Shown: positions 1-9,669 of the stretch, piece after piece
Layout of the letters: each line of letters opens with the position of its first letter
Position numbering within the stretch: position 1 is the first letter of the stretch
Source: Asterias rubens
Lineage: Eukaryota > Echinodermata > Asteroidea > Forcipulatida > Asteriidae
Assembly: GCF_902459465.1 (NCBI RefSeq)
Contig: NC_047069.1
Span: 2,914,001 to 2,978,000 of the forward strand
DNA: 64,000 bases
Reading direction: 5' to 3'
Made by a program: the position numbers and the translations under genes
Notes under the pieces: generated by a model
What the model saw: the letters and a program-made list of their open reading frames with translations, nothing else
The model's database searches: none
Told to the model about the DNA's origin: nothing

Positions 1-556
1 ACACCATTGATCACAGAATTGATTGAAACTTCTGATGACATAACTTTATAATGGTCTATGTAGATTGTTGTATTCCTATATCTTCATTTGACAATTGAAC
101 TTGTTATTATAAATGATTCTTCCAATTGACTGTGATTGCTTTGATGTTAAGAAACAAGTGTACATTATGATCAAATCATATCAATATAAACATTTGTTTG
201 GTATTAACCAATGAAGGAAGTTCAGTCTATTTTCTATAATCAAGATTTTTTTTCTGTAGTTAGTAAAAAGAAGTTTGGACTGATGTGTTAAACTTTCTGA
301 ATTTGCTTTGATGTTAAGGAACATGTGTAAAGTGATTTAAAGATAAATATAATGTTTTTCCTGTTTGACATTTATTGGGAGTTAATTTTACTGGACTAAG
401 ATTGTTTATCTGTAGTTAGTTCTAAAACAGTAGTTTAGTTAATGTTTCAAACTAGGTTTGATCTGTGTTTATATGTTTTTATGTACTGGACACTATTGGT
501 AATTACTAAAAATGTAAATTGTTGTATTCCTATATCTTCATTTGACAATTGAACTT
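1..556. repeat. Degenerate ~180-bp tandem repeat, first block
   Basis: AT-rich sequence without a credible gene. A motif resembling GCTTTGATGTTAAGAAACA, followed by GTGTACATTATGATCAA and later by TATAATCAAGATTGTTTTCTGTAG, recurs near 140, 305, 1380, 1930, 2390, 2870 and 3290. This implies an old tandem array of roughly 180-bp units that was later split by SINEs and hairpin transposons. A 40-bp stretch beginning TTGTTGTATTCCTATATC occurs twice in this block, near 66 and 514, the second copy just before the first SINE. Unit boundaries are approximate because copies are diverged. Confidence 0.6.
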
Positions 557-1345
557 AACTGCCGAGCGGTTAAGAGCACCGAATTCAGACTCTGGTGTTT
601 CTGACCAGCAGAGTGTGGTTTCGAATCCCCAGCCGCGACACCTGTGACCTTAAGCAAGACAATTAAAGGAACACGTTGCCTTGGATCGGTCGAGTTGGTC
701 TTTGAAAAGCATTTGTAACCGTTTTTTTATAAAATGCATATGATTAGAAAGATAATTTAATAGTAGAATATAATGATCCACACAAGTATCACTCGAAATT
801 GCGTGGTTTTCCATTTACCTTGTCGACTAACAACGTCGGCCATTTATGGGCATGATGGGAGTCAAATTTTTGACTCCCATAATTGGCCGACCGTGTTAGT
901 TCGCAAAGTAACAGGAAAACCACGCAATTTTGAGGCAAATTTGTGTGGATCATTGTATTCTACTTTTAAATCATCTTTCTGACCATATGCATTTTATAAC
1001 AAACGGTTACAAACGCTTTTCAAAGACCAACTCGACCGATCCAAGGCAACGTGTTCCTTTAACCATTGCTTCGTCCTTCGGATGGGACGTAAAAGTCGTT
1101 GGTCCCATGTGTTGTGTAACGCATGCAAAAGAACCCAGTGCACTAATCAAAAAGAGAAGGGGTTCGCCCTGGTGTTCCTGGTTGTGGCTGCCGTAGCACC
1201 TTGTATAGACCCTTATAAGGTGCTAACTAATTGGTTCTCAGAATTCATCACTGTTATAAGCTATCTTTCTGAAAGTTTGTATAAACTCAGCGCCTTGAGT
1301 ACCTTGTTTGGTAGATTTGTGCGCTGTATAAGACTTTGATATTAT
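557..1345 (+). mobile_element. tRNA-derived SINE (family A), split by a hairpin element
   Basis: The head has RNA polymerase III boxes: an A-box-like GCCGAGCGGTTAAGAGCACC near 562 and a B-box-like GGTTTCGAATCCCC near 616. A body conserved in the copies at 2062, 7551 and 8989 follows, containing GACACTTAACCATTGCTTCG, GTGTTGTGTAACGCATG and AACCCAGTGCACT. The tail includes CTCAGCGCCTTGAGTACC and a short ATT repeat. The body is interrupted at 663-1062 by a TTAA-flanked palindrome; removing it rejoins the SINE. It is a retroposon and not a functional tRNA gene. Confidence 0.85.
667..1058. mobile_element. TTAA-flanked full-length palindromic hairpin element
   Basis: The two halves are near-perfect inverted copies along the whole 392 bp. 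The outer ends are AGGAACACGTTGCCTTGG and its complement, and the centre near 867 is GGGAGTCAAATTTTTGACTCCC. TTAA flanks both sides (663-666 and 1059-1062), so it fits a TTAA-targeting non-autonomous DNA transposon (piggyBac or Kolobok type; the superfamily cannot be fixed without the transposase). It sits inside a SINE, so it is younger than that SINE copy. No protein-coding capacity is evident. Confidence 0.85.
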
Positions 1346-1556
1346 TATTATTAATGATTCTTCCAATTAACTATAATTGCTTTGATCTTAAGAAACATGT
1401 GTACATTATGATCAAGTCATATAAAAAAAAATACTGCATACATTATACATGTATATGAGTTTGATATTGTATAATCAAGATAGTTTTCTGTAGTTAATAG
1501 TGGAAGCAATTTTATTACTTCCAAGTTCCAACTATCTTGATTTGCTTTTATGTTAA

Positions 1557-1924
1557 TTGCACTGGACACTTTTAGCAGTTACTCAAAAAAATTGTTGGCA
1601 TAAAAACTTGGTAACGAGCAATGGAGAGCTGTTGATTGTACAAAACCTTGTGAGTAACAGATCCCTCTGAAGTAACATGGTTTTAGAGAAAGAGGTATTT
1701 TTTCTCTCTAAAATACTGAACTACTTCAGGTCTAAAGCATTTTTTTACGCATCTGAAAGTATGCAAAGTGTTGCAACAAGGGTGCATTTTCTTTCTTTAT
1801 TCTCTTGCAAATTCGATGACCAGTTGAGCCCAAATTTCCACAGGTCTGTTATGTTATGCATGTGTTGGGATACACCAAGTGAGAATACTGGTCTTTAACA
1901 TTTTACAAAACGTGTCCAGTGCCT
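1557..1924 (-). mobile_element. TTAA-flanked MITE, family 1, minus orientation
   Basis: The terminal repeats resemble GCACTGGACAC and GTGTCCAGTGCCT, flanked by TTAA at 1553-1556 and 1925-1928. The interior matches family members at 2905, 8076 and 61419 in reverse, including CCCTCTGAAGTAAC and TTGAGCCCAAATTTCCACAGG. Its insertion site is the TTAA inside the ATGTTAAGGAACA motif of the local tandem repeat. It has no transposase gene. Confidence 0.8.
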
Positions 1925-2061
1925 TTAAGGAACAGGTGTACATTATAATCAAGTCGTATAAATACAAACACTTTATACATCATTTATAGGAGTTTGGTAT
2001 TTACCTAAAATAAAGGGGTAACTTTAGTTTCATTGTATAATCAAGATTGTTTTCTGTAGAA

Positions 2062-2352
2062 GTGTCTTGGCCGAGTGGTTAAGAGCAAAGAATTCAAACT
2101 CTGGTGTTTCTGATCAGCAGAGTGTGGGTTCGAATCCCTCAGTCGTGACACTTGTGCCCTTAACCAAGACACTTAACCATTGCTTAATTTTTCGGATGGG
2201 ACGTAGAGCCGTTGGTCGCATGTGTTGTGTTCGCATGTTAAAGAACCCAGTGCACTTATCAAAACGAGAAGGGGTGTACCCCGGTGTTCCTGACTGTGGC
2301 TGCTTTTATGCACCGTAGCACCTTGTAATCCTTTATAAGGTGCTACATAATT
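2062..2352 (+). mobile_element. tRNA-derived SINE (family A), 3'-shortened
   Basis: The A-box-like TTGGCCGAGTGGTTAAGAGC and B-box-like GTGGGTTCGAATCCC lie 55 bases apart. They are followed by the family body (AACCATTGCTT, CCCAGTGCACTTATC, GGTGTTCCTGACTGTGGCTGC). The copy stops after ATAAGGTGCTACATAATT and lacks the long tail seen at 1220-1345 and 7840-7953. Confidence 0.85.
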
Positions 2353-2498
2353 CATGATTTTCTATATAGAAAAGTTCGAAGTTAACTTTAGTTTCATTGT
2401 ATAATCAAGATTGTGTTATAAAGCTATTGTGTTATAAAGTTATTAGAAGTAGTTGTGTTGCTGATACTTCCAATTATCTAGATTTGCTTTTATGTTCA

Positions 2499-2864
2499 AG
2501 GGAAGGTACACGTTTGGTTATTGTCAAGGACAAGTCTTTTCACTTGGTATGTCCCAACATAGGCATAAAATAACAAGCCTCTGAAAATTTGGGCTCAATC
2601 GGTCATCGAAGTTGCGTGAAAATTATGAAACAAAAAACACCCTTGTTAGACAAATTTGTGTGCTTTCAGACAGGAATAAAAGACTTTAGCTAGAAGTCTT
2701 TTATTATTAAGTGAGAAAGTACCTCTTTCTCAAAAACTACGTTACTTCAGAGGGAGTCGTTTTCCACAATGTTTTATACTATCAACTGCTCTCCAATGCA
2801 CGTTACCAAGTCAGTTTTTAAGTTAATATTTGTTTTGAGTAATTACCAAACGTGTACTTTCCCT
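2499..2864 (+). mobile_element. TTAA-type MITE, family 1 subtype
   Basis: The ends are AGGGAAGGTACACGTTTGG and CCAAACGTGTACTTTCCCT. TTAA is on the right (2865-2868) and a mutated TTCA on the left. The interior is diagnostic of family 1, with TGAAAATTTGGGCTCAATCGG followed by TTACTTCAGAGGGAGTCG. It occupies the same TTAA of the local tandem repeat as the element at 1557 but in opposite orientation. Confidence 0.75.
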
Positions 2865-2904
2865 TTAAGAGACAGGTATGTTTTATGAGCAAAAATGATT
2901 TGAA

Positions 2905-3283
2905 AGGCAGTGGACACTATTGGTAATTGTCAAAGACTAGCCTTTGCAGTTGGTGTATCTCAACATATGCAGAAAATAACAAACCTGTTAAAATTTGAGC
3001 TCAATCGGTCATAGAAGTTGTGAGATAATAATGAAAGAAAAAAACACCCTAGTCACGCGAAGTTGTGTGCGTTTAGATGGTTGATTTTGAGACCTCAAGT
3101 TCTATACTTGAGGTCTCGAAATCAAATTCGTGGAAAATTGGTCTTTCTCGAAAAACTATGGCACTTCAGAGGGAGCCATTTCTCACTTTGTTTTATATCA
3201 TCAATCTCTCCCCATTACTTGTCACCAAGAAAGGTTTTATGCTAATAATTATTTTGAGTAATTACCAATAGTGTCCACTGCCT
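2905..3283 (+). mobile_element. TTAA-type MITE, family 1, near full length
   Basis: The ends are AGGCAGTGGACACTATTGG and CCAATAGTGTCCACTGCCT, with TTAA on the right and a degenerate TGAA on the left. A secondary internal palindrome contains GAGACCTCAAGTTCTATACT and its complement, about 3100-3120. The copy is about 379 bp, close to the family's full length. Open frames inside it are by-products of the palindrome. Confidence 0.85.
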
Positions 3284-3464
3284 TTAAGACTTACTGTATG
3301 AGTTTGCTTTTTGACCCATATTGGGAGTACATTTTACTTGATAATCAAGACTGGTTAACGCTGTTGATAGTGCATACAAAAAGTAGTTTAGTTTGAGTTT
3401 GTTTGAGTAAGTTTGATCTGTATATTAAGATGTTGCTGTGGATTATTGCTCATGAAAAGTTGCT

Positions 3465-3736
3465 TGGATTAATGCTACTCTATCTCTAAAGCAAAGTTTA
3501 TTCCCAACTTTTGACATTGTCAATAAATCTGGAGATGATTCTTATCTATTATTATTTTTGTCAAGTGAAGATTTATTCCATTTTCTTTTTCCCTTACATA
3601 CTTTGATTGTCTTGTACAAACTGCTCTGAGCCTAGAAGTATTTCTTTAATATAAAAATGTTTAGGAATTATTGAAGTTACTTAATGGATCTTGAAGAAGC
3701 TCATATCTTTTCTGAAGTAAAACAAATCAAGTTATA
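3465..3736. repeat. Direct repeat unit A (~270 bp) left of the hAT-like element
   Basis: The segment starts TAATGCTACTCTATCTCTAA and runs through TTTGACATTGTCAATAAATC to AGCTCATATCTTTTCTGA. It recurs at about 5277-5560 with around 90% identity by eye. The hAT-like element lies between the copies, so they are either a tandem duplication into whose junction it inserted, or two units of a longer array. No gene is seen. Confidence 0.75.
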
Positions 3737-3744
3737 CAATTAGA

Positions 3745-5240
3745 TAACGTCCGTCGATGTCGGTTTTTTCCCATAACCGATATATCGAAAATTTAATATC
3801 GAGTATACTCGATATATCGAGTATTTCCCGCGCGCAAGATGGAAGCCTAAAAACAGCACTTGGTATACTCATGGAGGTAGAAATATATATACCGTAGACT
3901 GACACATTTCAACCTGTTTTTGTCTGATCCCCCGAACTTGTTTGTAGTCAAAACAATTTCAGATTGCGTAGTCCCGCCCCGACTATTTCTGGTTTAACAA
4001 CAAAGTATGATCGCCGCTACCTCTGGCTTGGCCAATTGGTGAACGCTCACCACAATTCTCGATTCGTGATTGGCCATGATTGGCCGTCTCAAAATGACAC
4101 AGAGCCTTTGTGAGTTGCGTGACTCGCCGACATTAAGGTGTCAGTTGCCGATGCGTTGACGTAGAAGTGTCAATCAAGTTGTCCGACGGGCGCGCGGACT
4201 ACCTTTACGGTTGAAAAAGGTTGAGATAATCATCGAAAAAAAATCACTAGAAAGTCCCGCAAAACACAGACCTACCATTCCGCGATCACAATATACAACG
4301 CACGCAGCATGCAGTCACATAGTCTCCAATAAAGGCTCGTAGTCTTTTTACTTTGCATTCTACAATAAAGGCAAGAAACATTGAATGCTAGAACGCCCTC
4401 TATTGTCGAAATAACGCAGTGCATCACGCCATACCGCCTTGACCAAAGACTGAATGTGTCTGCGCATGCTTGGGCAAACGGGTTTTCCCCTCGAATTGCA
4501 ATAACCATACACGCTGGTGTGCACGCTTAAACCGCACAACAGCATAGTCTTCGCTGGTACGCACGCAATAGCCGCCGACAGCGTGGTCTGCGAAGCATAG
4601 TTCCTCGGAAATGTTAGCTTGTTTACCGAAAACAACACAACGTGTAGGCTTTATTTGACCAAAATGACGCCATTACGATACCTTGGATTGATAGAAAGAT
4701 TATTTTACTGTATAACGTAAGATTGTTTTCTTCCTTGTTTTGTTTTGTCATGTTGATTCGGGGAAGTTTTTGCGGGGTATTTTTACAAAGTCAATAATGC
4801 TGTGATGAAGACGCATTGATTTTGATCACATGCACAGTGGGAAGTTGCATCTTAAACAGCGGTTTCTTTTGAGGTTTTACCATGCGCTCGCCGCGGGGTC
4901 GTGAACTTCTGCGGCGGGCCGGCGGCTGATGGCGAAAACACAAAGAACAAGCAGACATACTTGGTTGTAAAACGTATTTTATTTAATAGGGCAACTCAAA
5001 ATGATGAAATTACATAACAACGACGGCTTTTCTAATACTCAAACACAGATTTCTTTTAAATAATCGGACACTCTTTTGATATTTCGATATCATTTAGGAA
5101 CATCGAAATTTTCAAAACATCGAAATTTTCGATATATCGAAAATCCGATATTACGATATGATTGTAAAAGTGACATCGGCGATTTCGATGTCAAAAAAAT
5201 ATCGAGTTTTTGAGTATTTTCGATATATCGACGGACGTTA
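3745..5240. mobile_element. Non-autonomous hAT-like DNA transposon
   Basis: The terminal inverted repeat begins TAACGTCCGTCGAT at the left and ends ATCGACGGACGTTA at the right. Both sides are flanked by the identical 8-bp sequence CAATTAGA (3737-3744 and 5241-5248). An 8-bp target duplication is the hallmark of hAT elements. Subterminal regions are packed with repeats of ATATATCGA and ATTTTCGATA, which may be transposase-binding sites (inference). The central 3.9-4.9 kb is GC-richer than its surroundings and contains no recognisable transposase; short minus-strand open frames there have no recognisable domain. Confidence 0.8.
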
Positions 5241-5274
5241 CAATTAGAATGGTTACTTACTTATAATTGTTGTC

Positions 5275-5570
5275 TTGTTAATGCTACTCTATCTCTAAAG
5301 CAAAGTATATTCCCAATTATCTCTAAAGCAAAGTATATTCCCAACTTTTGACATTGTCAATAAATCTGGAGATGATTCTTACTCTATTATTATTTCTGTC
5401 TAATGAGGATTTACTCCATTTTCTTTCTCCCTCATACACTTTGATTGTCTTGTACAAACTGCTCTGAGCTTAGAGATATTTCCTTAATTTAGAAATGTTT
5501 TAAATAGGAATTAGTGAAGTTATTATTTAGATCTTGAAGGAGCTCACATCTTTTCTGAGCATGGTGTAAG
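5275..5570. repeat. Direct repeat unit B, paired with 3465-3736
   Basis: This is the second copy of the block that begins AATGCTACTCTATCTCTAAAG. An internal 37-bp stretch including ATCTCTAAAGCAAAGTATATT is itself doubled at about 5290-5340. It directly precedes a region with exon-like signals at 5647. Confidence 0.7.
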
Positions 5571-5646
5571 GATCATCAACGGTTGGAATTCTACTGGATT
5601 CCACTTTCACATCATCTATCCTCTTTCTCATCTTTGTTCTTTACAG

Positions 5647-5755
5647 AAGGAGAACTCAAGTCTAGTTCAGTGTCTTGAGAATGAGGAGTGTTGGGAGTCT
5701 GAAGCTGAAGCAGATGATGTCACTGTTGGAGCATGAACTAAACCAAAGTAATCAG
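5647..5755 (+). other. Candidate exon (host transcript or decayed gene)
   Basis: A pyrimidine-rich acceptor (TTTGTTCTTTACAG) precedes 5647, and a donor AATCAG/GTATGAG follows 5755. In frame 0 the exon reads KENSSLVQCLENEECWESEA and then a short acidic stretch before a TGA at 5734-5736; the other two frames close sooner. It could be a terminal coding exon or a non-coding exon. Same-strand candidates lie at 7209 and 9397. No family is recognised, and the splice signals alone are modest evidence. Confidence 0.3.
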
Positions 5756-5875
5756 GTATGAGATGAGAGGAACCGTGTGGTGTGTCTTAGAGTCAAGAAA
5801 TAGGAGTGCAGACAAATCCACTGTCAAATAACATTCTGCTGCTGAGAGTGTTGCTTACTAATATTCTTTAAGCAT

Positions 5876-6275
5876 AGATCTTAACTGCTAGGCCAATCAG
5901 CTCACCCAGTGACAAGAAGCAAGTTTGAAGCATGTTGAAATACTGAAGCAGTTGAGATAGTAGTCCACCTTCTCTCATACTGGAGTAGATCTTAACTGCT
6001 TGGCCAATGAGCTCACCCAGTGACAAGGAGCAAGTTTGAATCATATTGAAATACTGAGGCAGTTGAGATGGTAGTCCACCTTCCTCATTCTAGAGTAGAT
6101 CTTAACTGCTAGGCCAATGAGCTCACCCAGTGACAAGAAGCAAGTTTGAATCATATCGAAATACTGAGGCAGTTGAGACGGTAGTCCACCTTCTTCATTG
6201 TAGAGTAGATCTTAACTGCTAGGCCAATGAGCTCACCAAGTGACAAGGAGCAAGTTTGAATTATATTGGTTTGAA
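5876..6275. repeat. 110-bp tandem repeat, ~3.6 copies
   Basis: Units begin AGATCTTAACTGCTAGGCCA at 5876, 5987, 6097 and 6207, giving periods of 111, 110 and 110 bp. Each also contains GCTCACCCAGTGACAAG and CAGTTGAGA(C/T)GGTAGTCCACC. The period is not a multiple of three and no open frame persists, so it is a non-coding minisatellite. Confidence 0.85.
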
Positions 6276-6309
6276 GTGTGGATAACGCTATATATAATAT
6301 TTATTTTAA

Positions 6310-6955
6310 TAAAGGGACCTTTGCGTTGATAATTCAGATGTCTTGCCCGACGGCTAGAGGCAGTTTGAATCATAGGTGTTGGCAGCGGGTGCCACAATTG
6401 CATCTTTGATAGGGATTAACACTGATTTTACCTTACACCAATGTGTATTGAGCATTTCAGTACAATGCCTCACCCCTAGCAACAAAGGGTCGCAGGTCCT
6501 GTGCTAACTAATGTAAGAAGAGCCCAGCAGCTGACAAATATTAAACTCCTACCAAATTATGATGGTTCAACATCTATGGTTACGGAACTTAAAAGGTCTG
6601 AAAGCCTATGTCTAATCATAAGTTAGAAAGAGTTGATGAAATCGAAGGCAGTTACACTTAAAGCTATAAGAGAAGGGGTTTGCCCCGGTGTTTCTAGCAG
6701 TGGCTGCTGAGTGCGCCACAGAATCTTATATACCCTTAGGCCTACATGTATCAGAACTGTATAAAAAATCAATCACAGTGGGGGGCGGGGACAGTGGTAG
6801 GGGACGTAATATCAAATGTCCCGCACATGTTTTTGACCACCTTTATCATGAAGCTCATGGGCATAATTCCTGGGGGTGCCCCCCCCCCAACTTTTATCAA
6901 GTTTCCCCCCTCAAGTTGACCTATGGTTGCACCACAAAACATCTAAAATAAAGGG
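6310..6955. repeat. Interspersed repeat shared with 36.6-37.7 and 40.5-40.9 kb
   Basis: Blocks such as CAGTACAATGCCTCACCCC, AATGTAAGAAGAGCCCAGCAG and GAGAAGGGGTTTGCCCC occur here, at about 37200-37560 and, in part, at 40580-40900. The left end keeps a fragment (GCGTTGATAATTCAGATG) of the minus-strand tRNA-like head seen complete at 37107. A C-run lies near 6880. It is probably a composite SINE-like repeat and not a gene. Confidence 0.6.
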
Positions 6956-7208
6956 GGCTTTTGGTTTTATCTTTGTGTGTGCTTTGTTCATTTATCCTTG
7001 AAGATTGTAAAATGACTGTGTTGACATTTGAAAGTCCGTGTAGCTGCAATGCTATACATTATGTGGACCTCTTTTGTTCTTCGCTGTTCACGCTTGTATC
7101 ACAATCTGTCCCTGTTTTTGATTCTTGTTGTCAAACTATATTGAACCAACTTATCATTCTAGTCTACTAGTCTATAACCTCATTCCCAAACTTCTTGACC
7201 CCCAACAG

Positions 7209-7319
7209 TTAATGTCAATGCATCATACCATCAGCGAGAAGAAGGATGTGAACTACCGGACTGATGATGAAGTATATAACAATTTGGTGGTGTGGAGACA
7301 AAGCTGCATCGCACAATTG
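7209..7319 (+). other. Candidate internal coding exon
   Basis: The acceptor CTTGACCCCCAACAG precedes 7209. The exon is open in one frame for 37 codons (LMSMHHTISEKKDVNYRTDD, then EVYNNLVVWRQSCIAQL) and ends at a donor TTG/GTGAGG; an alternative donor AG/GTAAAT lies five bases later. With the first donor it is in phase 0 with the candidate exon at 9397. The peptide is not one I recognise. It lies between interspersed repeats and does not itself look repetitive in this window. Confidence 0.4.
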
Positions 7320-7550
7320 GTGAGGTAAATACATCCACAATTATTGCTCATTTTGTGGAAGACAAAGTTCATTTCTGTAGAAAAGAATACACAATAACTA
7401 TGTACATGTATTTATTGCAACATGGAATTAAGGTCATATAATGAGGTATGAACTTGTGAGAGTTGCAATGTCATACTTATATAGCAACGGTTTGCGATAA
7501 CACCATGTAACCTATAAATGAGTGTGGGTGGTTCTGAAAGGAACCTGTGG

Positions 7551-7953
7551 AAGTGTCGTGGCCGAGCGGTTAAGATCACAGAATTCAAACTCTGGTGTTT
7601 CTGAACAGCAGAGTTTGGGTTCGAATCCCCAGCCATGACACTTGTGTCCTTTAGCAAGACACTTGACCATTGCTTCGTCCTTCGGAAGGGACATAAAGCC
7701 GTTGGTCCCATGTGTTCTGTAACGCATGTAAAAGCACCCAGTGCACTTGTCGAAAGGAGAAGGGGTTCACCCCGGTGTTCCTGGCTGTGGCTGCTTAATG
7801 CGCCGTAGCACCTTGTAAACCCTTATACGGTGCTAACTAATTGGATCTCAAAACTCATCACTGCAATAACCTATCTTTCTGAAAGTTTGTATATACTCAG
7901 CGCCCTGAGTACCTTGTTTGGTAGATACGTGCGCTATTTAAGACTTAGATATT
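7551..7953 (+). mobile_element. tRNA-derived SINE (family A), nearly complete
   Basis: It has the A box GTGGCCGAGCGGTTAAGATC, the B box GTTTGGGTTCGAATCCCC and the full family body, followed by the tail GAAAGTTTGTATATACTCAG, GTACCTTGTTTGGTAGATAC and a short AT-rich end. It is the best complete copy in the window and useful as the family reference. Peptides read from either strand across it are fortuitous. Confidence 0.88.
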
Positions 7954-8075
7954 ATATATTATTTCAACTCAACTTTTTGATCAGTATGCTCATTTAGGTA
8001 TTATCATTACATGGTGTTGCCTCAAACCTTTACTGTATCGTGTTTCCACCATGCAAAGTTTCAAGTCTTACTTAA

Positions 8076-8453
8076 AGACACTGGACACTATTGGTACTTG
8101 TCAAAGATCAGTCTTCTCACTCGGTGTATCTCAACAAATGCATACAATAACAACCTTGTGAAAATTTGAGCTCAAACGGTTGTCGAAGTGGCGAGATAAA
8201 AGTGGAAGAAAGAACACTTTTGTCACACAAAGTTGTGTGCTTTCAGATGCTTGATTTCGAGACCTCAAATTCTAAATCTGAGGTCTCGAAATCAAATTCG
8301 TGGAAAGTTACTTATTTCTCAAAAACTATGTTACTTCAGAGGGAGCCATTTCTCACAAACTCGTATATTATCAACCACTCCCCATTACTCGTTACTAAAT
8401 AAGGTTTTATGCTAATACCTATTTTGAGTAGTTACCAATAGTGTCCACTGCCT
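8076..8453 (+). mobile_element. TTAA-flanked MITE, family 1, full length
   Basis: Perfect TTAA flanks lie at 8072-8075 and 8454-8457. The ends are AGACACTGGACACTATTGG and CCAATAGTGTCCACTGCCT. The interior carries the characteristic inner palindrome around TTTCGAGACCTCAAATTC and its complement, and the block TTACTTCAGAGGGAGCCA. It is 378 bp long. Confidence 0.88.
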
Positions 8454-8534
8454 TTAATGTCATACTTGTTTTCTTATCACAACAGGAATGAAAACACAAA
8501 ACTGTTAAATTAAAACTATCGCCTTTTCTTTTAA

Positions 8535-8919
8535 AGCAATCGCACAACATCAGTAAACAGTACTGTCCAATGGCCCACACTTCATGTATCACAACTTATA
8601 TATAAAATAACAAACCTGTGAAAATTTAGGCTCAATCGGTCATCGGAGTCGGGAGAAAATACCGGGAAAAACCATTCTCGTTTCCACATGTTTCGCCGTG
8701 TTATGACATGTGTTTAAAAGAAATCAGTTATCCTTCTATATCAGTTATCCTCGATATTGAGAATTAATAAGTGTTGTATTATTTTCTCAAAAAGTAAAGC
8801 ATTTCATGGAACAATATTTCAAGGGAAGTCTTTCACTATTACCTTCTGTAAACCTTGTAAGTTGTTTGTAAATCTGTGAACTGTTAATTTTTGTACTGTT
8901 CAGAAAGTGTCCAGGAGCT
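8535..8919 (-). mobile_element. TTAA-flanked MITE, family 3 (diverged copy)
   Basis: TTAA flanks lie at 8531-8534 and 8920-8923. The interior (ACTTCATGTATCACAACTT, GCTCAATCGGTCATCGGAGT, TTCTCAAAAAGTAAAGCATT) is the reverse of the better-preserved element at 26155. The terminal repeats are eroded here. It shares the TGAAAATTTAGGCTCAATCGG block with family 1, so the two MITE families are related. Confidence 0.75.
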
Positions 8920-8988
8920 TTAAGGTACAAAGTTGAATCTTTAGAATATTAAAATACTTTTTTTTTTAGCTGGCTTTTAGTCGATGGA

Positions 8989-9365
8989 TGTGTCCTGACT
9001 GAAGGGTTAAGAGCACCGAATTCAAACTCTGTTGTTTCTGATCAACAGAGTGTGGGTTCGAGTCCCTGTCGTAACACTAGTGTCCTCAAGCAAGTCATTA
9101 ACCATTGCTTCGTCCTTCAGATGGGAGGTCATGCCATTGGTTTAGTGTGTTGTTTAACATCACGTGAAAGAACTCAGTGCACTTGTCAAAAAGAGACGGG
9201 GTTCACCCCGGTGTTCATGGTACCTTGTAAACCCTTATAATGTGCTACATAATTGGGTCTCAGAATTCATAACTTCAAAACCTATCTTTCTCTTAAAATG
9301 TATATCACAGGCGCCTTGAATTCCTTGTTGGTAGATACGTGCGCTGTATAAGACTTTAATATTAA
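8989..9365 (+). mobile_element. tRNA-derived SINE (family A), diverged copy
   Basis: The B-box-like GTGTGGGTTCGAGTCCC and the body blocks ACCATTGCTTCGTCCTTCAG and CAGTGCACTTGTCAAAAAG identify the family. About 25 bases (the GCTGCTTAATGCGCC region) are deleted relative to the copy at 7551. It ends just upstream of a splice-acceptor-like sequence. Confidence 0.8.
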
Positions 9366-9396
9366 TATTAATATAAATGCTTCTCTATTTTCACAG

Positions 9397-9540
9397 GTTG
9401 ACAGAGAAACTGATAGTATCAAGAATGAGATAAATCACCACACTAAGTATGGTCGTCAGGGAACCAAGCAGGCTGTGGACTGTGATGCCAGGGGTACTCA
9501 TTGGTTGCAACTCCGGCCAGAAGTCAATCGAGACGGCTAA
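9397..9540 (+). other. Candidate terminal coding exon
   Basis: The acceptor TTCTCTATTTTCACAG precedes 9397. Frame 0 is open for 47 codons (VDRETDSIKNEINHHTKYGR, then QGTKQAVDCDARGTHWLQLR and PEVNRDG) and ends in TAA at 9538-9540. It joins in phase with the candidate exon at 7209. The peptide is charged, without obvious domain motifs. It could be the C-terminus of a host protein, a pseudogene piece or chance; transcript evidence is needed. Confidence 0.4.
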
Positions 9541-9669
9541 GATTATTGCTGCAGTTTGGGTGAGGGGAGAGCACCAGGGTTTGAGTCTCTAACTGGAATC
9601 TGGTTGAAGCTGTTCATGCATTAACCAATAACTGAGATTGTGCTGCTGGAATTGGATTTGAAATCTCAA

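Noticed and set aside
557..640. Possible tRNA-Leu/Ser gene from A and B boxes
   Set aside because: The same tRNA-like head with an identical downstream body occurs at 2062, 7551 and 8989, and the acceptor stem does not pair, so it is a SINE head.
4272..4638. Overlapping minus-strand open frames inside the hAT-like element
   Set aside because: No BED finger, hAT dimerisation or catalytic motif, and no splice support.
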